The notes: generated by a model not told the origin, from the sequence alone. DNA of 6,800 bases from Muribaculaceae bacterium (GCA_017545095.1 JAFYCU010000220.1:1-6800); one strand, 5' to 3'; counted from the stretch's first letter, positions 1 through 6,723 are shown. Made by a program: numbers and translations.

Positions 1-87
1 ACTTAAACATGATACACTTCTATATGTAAAACAAGCATAGATTAATACCTCAATTCGGGGTTTGCCAAATTGCGTCATGCAAGGGGT

Positions 88-95
88 TACCTTTC
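88..95 (+). promoter_or_regulatory. Weak candidate -7 box upstream of the NADAR-like gene
   Basis: The octamer TACCTTTC differs from the Bacteroidota -7 consensus TAnnTTTG only at the last base. A TTTG that could act as the -33 element lies at 61-64, but the spacer is 23 bases where 19 to 21 is usual. It is the best promoter-like sequence I could find in the AT-rich stretch before the first gene. Transcription from here would give a leader of roughly 85 bases. The promoter could equally lie left of the window. Nothing else in bases 1-186 stands out. Confidence 0.22.
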
Positions 96-186
96 ATTGT
101 TGTTGCTATATAGAATCACATCTGATGATGATAGAGTGATTGAAGGAAAAAAGTTACGTTGAATATTAATGCTATACTTACTCAAA

Positions 187-732
187 ATGATTATTATTAA
201 GAACCGACGGACCAAGATGGAGAGCATCCTGAAGGAGTATCCCGATGCTCAGGTGTTTGATGTGACAAGCAAGGGTGATTACAAGCTTTTCTCGCCTTTC
301 TATCCCCATGGCGGCATTCCTATTCCGTTTTCGGGCACGGTGACGTCGCAGTCGGTCGAGGGCATTTGGCAAGGGCTCAAGGTGTTTGAGCACGAAGGCA
401 TCGACTTCGACTGCTTCAACAACAAGACGATGAAGAACCTCAAGCGCACGGTGCGCACCCATGGCCGCTGCCTGGGGCATCAGAAGGGGTTGGGCAGCAA
501 GGAGCTCCTGGGCTACATCGAAGCGCGCCGGCTGATCTACGTGCCGTCGTATATGTGGATGCTGGAGCACAAGTGCCACGCCGAGCTGGAGCAATTTAGG
601 CGGGTGCTTGCCCAGGGCAAGACCCTGGTGCTGCTCGACTACGAGACCAACGAGAACGTGGAAGACCCCAGCAAGCCCCTGTCGCACGCCTCGCTCATCA
701 AAAAGTATCTGCAAGAGGAGGCAAAGGACTGA
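187..732 (+). CDS. Uncharacterised protein with NADAR (YbiA)-like motif order
   Basis: I do not firmly recognise this 181-residue protein. It begins with a basic MIIIKNRR segment and has no signal peptide or membrane segment, so it is probably cytoplasmic. Residues 35-40 read FSPFYP and 56-65 read SVEGIWQGLK. These resemble the N-terminal NADAR signature, in which an SNF-P segment is followed by S-x-E-x-x-x-Q-x-x-K. On that reading Glu58, Trp61, Gln62 and Lys65 are the pocket residues. Further conserved-looking blocks are GHQKG (97-101), EARRLIYVPSYMW (112-124) and a C-terminal LLDYETN...PLSHA (149-168). From memory this recalls a DUF family of bacteria and phages (possibly DUF6939), which I could not verify. 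NADAR proteins act on ADP-ribose-linked or N-glycosidic substrates; transferring that role here is inference. I chose the ATG at 187 because conserved sequence starts there; an in-frame ATG at 169 would add six residues. Codon use resembles its neighbours. It is transcribed alone, converging on the minus-strand operon. Being a gene is secure; its function is not. Confidence 0.85.
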   Translation: MIIIKNRRTKMESILKEYPDAQVFDVTSKGDYKLFSPFYPHGGIPIPFSGTVTSQSVEGIWQGLKVFEHEGIDFDCFNNKTMKNLKRTVRTHGRCLGHQKGLGSKELLGYIEARRLIYVPSYMWMLEHKCHAELEQFRRVLAQGKTLVLLDYETNENVEDPSKPLSHASLIKKYLQEEAKD

Positions 733-735
733 GCA

Positions 736-1548
736 TTAAGCCTGTTGCAGCAAGCGCAGGGCTTCGGGGCGGCCGCTGTTGAGCAAAGCGGGATAGTGGG
801 CGTCGCTGTTGATGATCACTGGGGCTTGGTATTTCTTGAGCAGCGCGAAGTAGCGGCTATGGGGAAAGAAGCGTCCATGCTGCTCCCAAGCCTTGGTGTT
901 GATTTCAATCACATAGTGGTGGTCCATGATGGCCTCGAAGAGCTCCAGTACGAGGGCGGAGTACCACGGCTGCTTGTCGATGCCGGGGGCATACATGCTG
1001 GCATTGAAGCCGATTTTGTCGAAATGGCCCACCACGTCGAAGCCGCCTGTGTCAACCATCTGCATCGACTGGGCGAAGAAGCTGCGCACCACAGCCTCGA
1101 TGTCGCCGTGGAAATGAACGGCCATCTTCTCCTTGAACCTCTCGAAACGCCCGTCAATATCCACATATTGCTCGGGATTGCTGAACGAGGGGATAAAATG
1201 CACTGAGCCAATGCGGTAGTCGAGCGACAGCGACCTCAATTCGGGGTCGCTTTGTTCTTGTCCGTCGATGTAGTCCACCTCCATGCCCGCATAGAGCGTG
1301 ATGCGCTGTTCATAGGTGGCGCGCAGGCGCTGCACCTCGTCGAGAAAGGCCGCCACGCTGCCACGGCTCATGTTGCACGGCGACTCCACATGCACGGGGC
1401 CGTGGGGGGTGAACCCCAGATGGGCGAAGCCCAGGTTGATGGCCTCGCGCACAAAGGCTTCCATTGGGGCATGGCCATCGCAAAACTGTGTGTGAGTGTG
1501 AAAATTATATTGCGATGATGCTTGGGCGATAGCCGAGAAGTTGATCAT
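736..1548 (-). CDS. PHP-family histidinol-phosphatase-like hydrolase
   Basis: This 270-residue protein is a PHP-superfamily metal-dependent phosphoesterase of the HisJ/HisK type, which hydrolyses L-histidinol phosphate to histidinol in the penultimate part of histidine synthesis. The full set of likely metal ligands can be read: His17 and His19 in HTHTQFCDGH, with Asp24 and His26 close by; His49 in FTPHGP; Glu90 in GMEVDYI; His117 in GSVHFI; His175 and Asp177 in VGHFDK; and Asp249 with His251 in NSDAH. The length is usual for the family. It has no signal peptide and should be cytoplasmic. The ATG at 1548 lies 25 bases after the mutL stop, so it is probably the last gene of the operon. No other histidine-synthesis gene is in the window, so the natural substrate may be a different phosphate ester. 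The fold and metal chemistry are secure; the substrate assignment is moderate, and I withhold a gene symbol. Confidence 0.9.
   Translation of the reverse strand: MINFSAIAQASSQYNFHTHTQFCDGHAPMEAFVREAINLGFAHLGFTPHGPVHVESPCNMSRGSVAAFLDEVQRLRATYEQRITLYAGMEVDYIDGQEQSDPELRSLSLDYRIGSVHFIPSFSNPEQYVDIDGRFERFKEKMAVHFHGDIEAVVRSFFAQSMQMVDTGGFDVVGHFDKIGFNASMYAPGIDKQPWYSALVLELFEAIMDHHYVIEINTKAWEQHGRFFPHSRYFALLKKYQAPVIINSDAHYPALLNSGRPEALRLLQQA
738..764. terminator. Hairpin at the convergent gene junction, possible bidirectional terminator
   Basis: AAGCCTG (738-744) pairs with CAGGGCTT (757-764) apart from one bulged base, giving a 7-bp stem around a 12-base loop. It sits at the meeting point of the two convergent genes, inside the last codons of the minus-strand phosphatase gene. 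No T-tract follows on either strand, so it is not a canonical intrinsic terminator. A role in transcription end formation or RNA protection is inferred from position only. Confidence 0.2.
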
Positions 1549-1573
1549 GTGTTTGGAATCTAATGAAAATGGC

Positions 1574-3487
1574 TTAAAATAGTTTCATGATTTGCTCGTT
1601 GGGAATAACACTCATTACCACATGGCCGTCGGGGGTGTAGTTGGGGTTGGCCAGCTGGAAGAGCTCGGCCACGAGCACATCCATCTCCTCCTGTGCCATG
1701 CGCCGCCCATAGGGGATGGCCGCTGCGCTGGCCACCTTGAGCGCGATGTGCTCCATCACACGCGACTTGATGGGTGCCCCGCCGCGCTCCATGTCGTCGA
1801 TCACCTGCTGCAGCAGGTCGCTCACGTCCACACCTTCGAGCCCGGCAGGCATCGCGCTCACCGACCAGTCGCCGGCACCAAGCTGCGAGATGGTGAACCC
1901 GATTTTCTCCAGTTCGGGCACCAGACCGCACAGCACCACATGGCGGGCGTGGTCGAGATGCAGCACCTCGGGAAACAGGATGGTTTGCGACACAATCTTT
2001 TGGTCGGCCATCTGCCGCATATATCTGGCGAAGAGCACGTTGATGTGCGCCCGGTGCTGGTCGATGATCATCAGCCCCGACTTGATGGGTCCCACGATGA
2101 AGCGCCCCTTCATTTGCAAATAGAGCGTTGCGGGCTGTTGCACGTCGAGGTCGAGGGTTGAGGTGTGTTGTTCGAGGTGGGGTACCGTAGCCTGGGCCTC
2201 ATAGCTGTGCGGGTCGAGGAACGCCTCGCTGCCGCTTTCCTCGCCGCCTCCACCCGCCTGACCAGGGCTGCCCGAGCCATTGGTCGGCGTGAGCGACTGC
2301 TGCCGCTTGCGCTCAAAATTGCGGTAGAGCTGCTCCCAGTCGGTGGTTTGCTGGCGGTGCGTCGATGCCGCCCCATCTTGTTTAAAGGGGTTGTAGGTCT
2401 TGTCCATCTGCACGGTGGGCGGCTTCACCGGCTGCTGGCGGTCGAGCACGGGAATGTCGGGGGCATCGCTGCGGTCGAAGTCGATCGACGGCACTTCGTT
2501 GAAGCGCCCCAGCGTGGCTTTGACCCCGGCGGCCAGAATTTGCCAGATGGGCATCTCGTTCTCAAATTTAATCTCGGTCTTGGTGGGGTGGATGTTCACA
2601 TCGATGGTTTCGGGATCCACATCCAGAACGAGGAAATAGCTGGGCTGCTCATCGGCGGGGATGAGCTGGTCGTAGCACGTGATTACGGCCTTGTGGAAAT
2701 AGGGGTGCCGCATAAATCGGCCGTTGACGAAGAAAAACTGCTGCGCCCCTCGCTTGCGGGCGTTCTCGGGCTTGCCCACATAGCCCGACACGCGCACCAA
2801 CTCGGTGTCGATGTCGAGTGGCAGCAACTGTTGCTCCATGCTTTTGCCCATCACTGCGGCGATGCGCTGCAAGAAATTGGAGGCAAGTAGCTTATACATC
2901 ACACTGCCATTGTGGATGAGCGTGAACTCCACATGGCTGTTGGCCAGCGCCAATTTCTCAAACTCCTTGACGATATTGCTCAGTTCCACCTGATTGCTTT
3001 TGAGGAACTTGCGTCGTGCTGGCACGTTGAAAAACAGGTTCTTGATCATGAAGTTGGACCCGGCCGGGCACATGTCGGGTTCCTGACTCTCGCACACCGA
3101 GGCGTTGATGATGAGCTTGGTGCCCAGCGGAGCCTCGTGTCGGCGTGTGCGCAGCTCCACCTGCGAGATGGCCGCTATCGATGCCAGGGCCTCGCCACGG
3201 AATCCCATGGTGTGCAGGGTGAACAGGTCATCGGCTTTGCGAATTTTCGACGTGCTATGGCGTTCAAAGGCCAGACGCGCATCGGTGTCGGTCATACCCA
3301 CGCCGTTGTCGATGATTTGGATGAGCGTGCGGCCGGCGTCTTTGAGGATAATTTGCACGCTGGTGGCCTCGGCATCGATGGCATTCTCCACAAGCTCCTT
3401 GATCACCGAAGCAGGGCGCTGAATCACCTCGCCGGCGGCTATCTGGTTGGCCACCGAGTCGGGCAAGAGTTTGATGACATCGCTCAT
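1574..3487 (-). CDS. mutL: DNA mismatch repair protein MutL
   Basis: MutL links mismatch recognition by MutS to downstream strand removal. The 637-residue protein has a complete GHKL ATPase domain (about 1-330). It shows the NQIAAGEVI segment, catalytic Glu31 and Mg-binding Asn35 in KELVEN, DNGVGM (60-65), GFRGEAL (95-101), a PAR-KF loop near 156-161, FFFVNGRF (251-258) and HPTKTEIKF (300-308) with the conserved Lys303. A disordered Gly/Ser/Gln-rich linker spans roughly 340-450, followed by a dimerisation domain. In that domain the metal-endonuclease motif DQHAxxExxxxE is replaced by DQHRAHINVLFA (476-487), and the usual Ala-Cys-Arg and C-P-H-G-R-P motifs read VASAAAI (585-591) and TPDGHV (618-623). 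Nuclease activity is therefore unlikely. QTILFP (501-506) fits the clamp-binding consensus QxxLxP. The start is well supported by the conserved N-terminus. The gene lies between the OstA-like and PHP genes in the same operon. Confidence 0.97.
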   Translation of the reverse strand: MSDVIKLLPDSVANQIAAGEVIQRPASVIKELVENAIDAEATSVQIILKDAGRTLIQIIDNGVGMTDTDARLAFERHSTSKIRKADDLFTLHTMGFRGEALASIAAISQVELRTRRHEAPLGTKLIINASVCESQEPDMCPAGSNFMIKNLFFNVPARRKFLKSNQVELSNIVKEFEKLALANSHVEFTLIHNGSVMYKLLASNFLQRIAAVMGKSMEQQLLPLDIDTELVRVSGYVGKPENARKRGAQQFFFVNGRFMRHPYFHKAVITCYDQLIPADEQPSYFLVLDVDPETIDVNIHPTKTEIKFENEMPIWQILAAGVKATLGRFNEVPSIDFDRSDAPDIPVLDRQQPVKPPTVQMDKTYNPFKQDGAASTHRQQTTDWEQLYRNFERKRQQSLTPTNGSGSPGQAGGGGEESGSEAFLDPHSYEAQATVPHLEQHTSTLDLDVQQPATLYLQMKGRFIVGPIKSGLMIIDQHRAHINVLFARYMRQMADQKIVSQTILFPEVLHLDHARHVVLCGLVPELEKIGFTISQLGAGDWSVSAMPAGLEGVDVSDLLQQVIDDMERGGAPIKSRVMEHIALKVASAAAIPYGRRMAQEEMDVLVAELFQLANPNYTPDGHVVMSVIPNEQIMKLF

Positions 3488-3513
3488 AGTGGTTGAATAT
3501 CGTTGTTTTTCAT
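3484..3513 (-). other. Nine-codon upstream reading frame overlapping the mutL start
   Basis: Between the OstA-like stop and mutL lies a short frame, ATG at 3513, encoding MKNNDIQPL. Its TGA (3486-3484) overlaps the mutL ATG (3487-3485) in an ATGA arrangement. Such overlaps allow translational coupling, in which ribosomes terminating on the short frame reinitiate on the next gene. There is no Shine-Dalgarno sequence to support its use, and a nine-codon frame can arise by chance. I record it as a possibility rather than a gene. Confidence 0.2.
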
Positions 3514-3515
3514 GA

Positions 3516-5132
3516 TTAGTTATCTAAAAAAATCTCGTCGGGCGACTTGGGTCGCAGGGCTTCTTGCCACTGAAACTGCGGCAAGTAGAGCTGCGAGCGC
3601 TTGAGCAGGAACAGGGGGGTGACCTGCCCGGAGGCCTCGGGCCACATCGACACGCGCTCCACCTCCTGTTTCTCCTTGAGCATAACGCGCAAATAGCTCG
3701 ACTCGGCGCTCACCTGCTTGTTGTAGGTGGAGTCGTCTTCCTGCGGATACAGAATCACCATCACATTGCCATCCACGTCGAGTCGTCGCAACTCCTTGTT
3801 GTCGAAAAAAGCCTTCATCTTCTTGCCGCTCAACTGGTCGTAGTAGTCCTCGCCCACATGCTCCACCATCAAACCCGTGTTGGGCAGCGTGGCCCAGTCG
3901 GCGGTGGAGTCGTTGAGGTGCAGGTTAATTTCGGGTCCGCTCACCTGCCGCTCGTCGCTCCACACCACGGCATCGCGATACATGTTGATGATGGTGTCGG
4001 CCTCGGAGAGCTGAAGCGAGTCGCATATGCCCTGCACATCGGTGCGGTAGAATCGCACGCCGTTGAATGCCTTGAGCACCCGCACCGAGTCGTCGTCGAC
4101 CAGGGTGAGCAGCGTGTCGGCATGCAGATAAATGGTGTCCTTCTGCGAGAACTCGCGAGCCCTTGCCCGGCGGGTGACGTAGGAATAGTGGGTGTTGTCG
4201 TCGTGGTAGCCATAGTCGCCGTCGAGAATCACCTTGTTCTCGGGGTCGGTGATCACTACGTGCCCGCGGGCCTCGCCAAAGTTGCGCTTGCGGTTGTAGT
4301 ACACCGTGTCGCCCTCGAGCGTCTTGCCGTCGTTGGCGGTCACGAGTGCCCGCTCATAGAGCGTGGCATCGTCGGCACTGGTGTTATACCATCCACTGGT
4401 GGTCTCAATGGTGTTGCCGTCGCTCACGATGGTGGTGCGGTCGACGATGGTGGCGATGTGGGTGCGTAGGTTATATTGCAGCAGCTCGGTGTTCATCTCG
4501 TATTGGTCGTTAATCAGGTGCACGTGGGTCGAGAACTCGGCCTGCTTGGTGTCGAGCTCATAACGCCCATATTGCGACGACAGCTCGGTGTTGTTGCGGT
4601 TGTCCACAATCACGCCGTGGTTGAAGTAATAGCCTGTGTTGGAGTTCAGGTCATAGTCTAGGCTGTCGGTCACCAATGTGGTGGAGCGGTTTTCGAGTCG
4701 CACATTGTTTCGCAGCTCGGCCACCTGCTGCTCACCGTAGTAGTGCAGCACGTCGGCGTTCACCTCGAGCGTGTCGCCCTGTGTCATGCGCACATGGCCG
4801 AACGCGTCGAGCGAGCTGGTCTTGTCGTAGAAGTAGGCACTGTCGCAGAACATGAACATATCGCCCCGGCGAAACCGCACATTGCCCCTGAGCACCTGGT
4901 AGTCGGCCGACTGGTTCTCGTCGGCGCTCAGTTCGTCGGCATTCTCGAGAAACACCTTATTCTTCTGGTAACGGTTGGCGCTGGGGATTTGGGGTTTCAC
5001 CTTGTCGAAGCGTCGTGGCGTGGCCCCGGCCTTGGCGGCGCGTGGCGGCTGCGCGGCCCACGCGCTCACGGCGGCATAGGCCACCATCAGCAATGCCGCA
5101 CACCACACCCAGCTGCGCTCGCGCTTGTTCAT
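3516..5132 (-). CDS. OstA-like protein, LptA/LptD-type beta-jellyroll, LPS transport
   Basis: The 538-residue product belongs to the OstA-like group of Bacteroidota, related to LptA and the periplasmic part of LptD, which form the hydrophobic groove carrying lipopolysaccharide across the periplasm. A signal peptide is clear: KRER, then a hydrophobic stretch from Trp8 to about Trp25, with likely cleavage after the AWA at 24-26. Most of the mature chain is a degenerate repeat in which a D-x-hydrophobic-x-Y element is followed 15 to 20 residues later by a G/N-x-V-hydrophobic strand. Examples are CDSAYFYD...GHVRM, ADVLHYYG...NNVRL, TDSLDYDL...HGVIV, GDTVYYNR...GHVVI and CDSLQL...DAVVW. This fits stacked jellyroll rungs. 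E. coli LptA is about 185 residues, so this protein is much longer, but I see no obvious LptD outer-membrane barrel. It starts 28 bases after the SurA-like stop and ends 28 bases before mutL, so co-transcription is likely. Lipopolysaccharide as the cargo is inferred from the family. Confidence 0.9.
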   Translation of the reverse strand: MNKRERSWVWCAALLMVAYAAVSAWAAQPPRAAKAGATPRRFDKVKPQIPSANRYQKNKVFLENADELSADENQSADYQVLRGNVRFRRGDMFMFCDSAYFYDKTSSLDAFGHVRMTQGDTLEVNADVLHYYGEQQVAELRNNVRLENRSTTLVTDSLDYDLNSNTGYYFNHGVIVDNRNNTELSSQYGRYELDTKQAEFSTHVHLINDQYEMNTELLQYNLRTHIATIVDRTTIVSDGNTIETTSGWYNTSADDATLYERALVTANDGKTLEGDTVYYNRKRNFGEARGHVVITDPENKVILDGDYGYHDDNTHYSYVTRRARAREFSQKDTIYLHADTLLTLVDDDSVRVLKAFNGVRFYRTDVQGICDSLQLSEADTIINMYRDAVVWSDERQVSGPEINLHLNDSTADWATLPNTGLMVEHVGEDYYDQLSGKKMKAFFDNKELRRLDVDGNVMVILYPQEDDSTYNKQVSAESSYLRVMLKEKQEVERVSMWPEASGQVTPLFLLKRSQLYLPQFQWQEALRPKSPDEIFLDN

Positions 5133-5160
5133 GTCAGTAGGTCGCGGTAAAAATGAGCCG

Positions 5161-6516
5161 TTATTTCCTCAGCCACTCGTACTTGAACTCGCAGTTGCGC
5201 CAGTTCTCATCGATATAGACATAGGTGGTGCGCTGCTTCTCCTTCACCCAGTCCTCAATGATTTCGGCCTTCTTGCGGTTCTCGTAGATGCCCTTGAGCA
5301 CCTGGTAGTCCTCGGCCAGGTCGGCCTTGTGCCCCTCGATGCGCTTTTGCAGCCGCACGATGGCCACCTGCTCGCGCCGTGTCTTGGGATTCACCATCAC
5401 AAACGGCTCCGACACTTCGCCCACCTGCATCTTGTCGACCAGCTTGCCCACCTCGGACGGCAGGTCGGCCATCTCGAAGCGGTTGCTGTGGGTTTGCTCG
5501 TTGAGCATCACGCCGCCATTGTTGCGCGAGTCCTTGTCTTGCGAGATGTAGAGTGCCGACTGCTCGAAGGTGTATTTTCCAGCCTCGATGTCGTGGCGCA
5601 CGCTGTCGAGGCGCGCAATGGCCTCGGTGAGGTCTTTGTCGGCCACCTTGGGGCGCAGCAGGATGTGGCGCGTGTTGATGCGGTCGCCGCGTTTCTCAAT
5701 CAGCTGGATGATGTGGTAGCCGTCATCGGTCTCCACAATGTTCGACACCTTCTTCGTGTCGCTCAGGTTGAATGCCGCCGTGGCATATTCGGGCAGCAGC
5801 ATGGCGCGGCTCATAAAGCCCGTCTCGCCGCCATACACGGCTGTGCCGGGGTCCTCGCTGTAGAGGATGGCAAGCGTGGAAAACTCGGTCTCGCCGCTGG
5901 CCACGCGCTGGGCATAGTCGCGCAGGCGCGACTTCACCTCGTCGACCTCTTGCTGCGGAATCACCGGATTGATGGTGATGATTTGCACCTCCACCTGCTT
6001 GGGAATGAACGGCAGCGAGTCTTTAGGTTGCGCGTTATAGAACTTGCGCACCTCGGCCGGGGTGGCTTTCACCTTCTTGGTCAGGTTGTACTGTACCTGC
6101 TGGATGCTGTTTTGGTCGCGCACCATGTCGGTGAGCTTCTCGCGCAGCACACCCATGGGTTTGTGGAAATACTCCTCCACCTTTTCCTTCGACCCCAGGT
6201 TGGCGATGAAGTAGTTGATGCGCGCATCCACTTCGCGGGCCACCTGGCTTTCCTGGATTTCCACGGTGTCGATGCGTGCCTGGTGCAGAAACAGCTTGTC
6301 GATGGCCATCTGTTCGGGAATCACACAATAGGGGTTGCCATCGAGCGACACGCGCTCCTGCTGCAGGTTCAAGTACTGCTCCTCGATATCGCTCTTGAAG
6401 ATAGGCTCATCGCCCACCACCCAGGCCACCTCCTCGGCCACATTGTTCTGTGCCACTGCATCCTGCACACCGCAGGCCAACAAGCACAACAAGGCAAAAA
6501 AACACGTTTTCTTCAT
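5161..6516 (-). CDS. SurA-like periplasmic peptidyl-prolyl cis-trans isomerase
   Basis: This 451-residue protein has the architecture of SurA, the periplasmic chaperone and proline isomerase that escorts outer-membrane proteins to the assembly machinery. An N-terminal signal peptide (KK, then a short hydrophobic run) ends at AVA (20-22) or, less likely, at a lipobox-like LLAC (12-15). A SurA N-terminal chaperone domain follows: VAWVVGDEPIFKSDIE (30-45), then helices to about 160. Two parvulin domains come next. The first spans about 174-275, with FSTLAILYSED (212-222), GGETGFM (229-235) and DDGYHIIQL (264-272). The second spans about 281-390, with NTRHILL (281-287), FEQSALYISQD (317-327) and NNGGVM (332-337). 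The C-terminal helix echoes the final SurA helix. It is the first gene of the minus-strand operon and has a candidate promoter just upstream. I withhold the symbol surA because Bacteroidota often carry several paralogues of this type. Confidence 0.93.
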   Translation of the reverse strand: MKKTCFFALLCLLACGVQDAVAQNNVAEEVAWVVGDEPIFKSDIEEQYLNLQQERVSLDGNPYCVIPEQMAIDKLFLHQARIDTVEIQESQVAREVDARINYFIANLGSKEKVEEYFHKPMGVLREKLTDMVRDQNSIQQVQYNLTKKVKATPAEVRKFYNAQPKDSLPFIPKQVEVQIITINPVIPQQEVDEVKSRLRDYAQRVASGETEFSTLAILYSEDPGTAVYGGETGFMSRAMLLPEYATAAFNLSDTKKVSNIVETDDGYHIIQLIEKRGDRINTRHILLRPKVADKDLTEAIARLDSVRHDIEAGKYTFEQSALYISQDKDSRNNGGVMLNEQTHSNRFEMADLPSEVGKLVDKMQVGEVSEPFVMVNPKTRREQVAIVRLQKRIEGHKADLAEDYQVLKGIYENRKKAEIIEDWVKEKQRTTYVYIDENWRNCEFKYEWLRK

Positions 6517-6558
6517 ATCTGTCAGTTTGTCTAATTTGTGTCAAAACATTTCAAACCG

Positions 6559-6589
6559 CAAATTTCCCACTTTTTCGCCACACCACAAA
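6559..6589 (-). promoter_or_regulatory. Candidate operon promoter for the SurA-like/OstA-like/mutL/PHP genes
   Basis: On the minus strand a TTTG (6589-6586) is followed after 19 bases by GAAATTTG (6566-6559). This matches the Bacteroidota -7 consensus TAnnTTTG except for the first base. Transcription would begin near 6552, leaving a leader of about 36 bases before the SurA-like ATG at 6516. It is the only minus-strand pair I found here with legal spacing. The other CAAA clusters nearby (6542, 6552, 6592, 6602, plus-strand coordinates) do not pair with a -7 box. Confidence 0.42.
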
Positions 6590-6618
6590 ATCAAAACCCC
6601 TCAAAAAATGTTAAGGCA

Positions 6619-6655
6619 CGCAACAAGCCGCACACCCCCGTGGATGACTTGTGCG
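6619..6655. repeat. Imperfect inverted repeat between the divergent promoters
   Basis: CGCAACAAG (6619-6627) and CTTGTGCG (6648-6655) are reverse complements apart from one unpaired A, with a 20-base C-rich spacer. The repeat lies between the leftward and rightward promoter candidates, upstream of both, where a regulator could bind. The arms are short and could be coincidental. Confidence 0.2.
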
Positions 6656-6685
6656 AGCAAAACGTGCGACAATCTGACAGGACCC

Positions 6686-6717
6686 TTTGCAAGTTTGCGA
6701 AAAATAAGTTACCTTTG
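6686..6717 (+). promoter_or_regulatory. Bacteroidota-type promoter firing rightward
   Basis: TTTG at 6686-6689 and TACCTTTG at 6710-6717 are separated by exactly 20 bases. This is a full match to the Bacteroidota primary sigma factor consensus (-33 TTTG, 19 to 21 bases, -7 TAnnTTTG). Transcription should start near 6724 and leave the window. A second TTTG at 6694-6697 has too short a spacing to be the -33 element. It does not serve any complete gene in the window. Confidence 0.75.
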
Positions 6718-6723
6718 CAACTC

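Noticed and set aside
142..146. GAAGGA-like purine run upstream of the first gene as a Shine-Dalgarno site
   Set aside because: It lies more than 20 bases before the ATG at 169 and about 40 before the ATG at 187, too far to act as a ribosome binding site, and no other gene here uses one.
2230..2300. Gly/Ser-rich stretch in mutL as a possible frameshift or insertion
   Set aside because: The frame is continuous and the region corresponds to the flexible MutL linker, which is normally variable and disordered.
3526..3555. Hairpin (arms 3542-3546 and 3551-3555) followed by a T7 run on the minus strand, resembling a terminator before mutL
   Set aside because: The stem is only 5 bp and nine bases separate it from the T-run, which lies inside OstA-like codons. 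A functional intrinsic terminator needs the T-tract directly after the stem. A weak attenuator cannot be excluded.
2165..4469. Plus-strand open frames opposite mutL and the OstA-like gene (for example 2165-2890 and 3564-4469)
   Set aside because: They are antisense shadows with the same low-information His/Val/Leu composition and no initiation or family signal.
5125..6534. Long plus-strand open frame (about 469 codons) opposite the SurA-like gene
   Set aside because: It is an antisense shadow created by GC-biased third positions. The translation is a Leu/His/Val-rich string without recognisable domains, whereas the minus strand encodes a clear two-parvulin protein.
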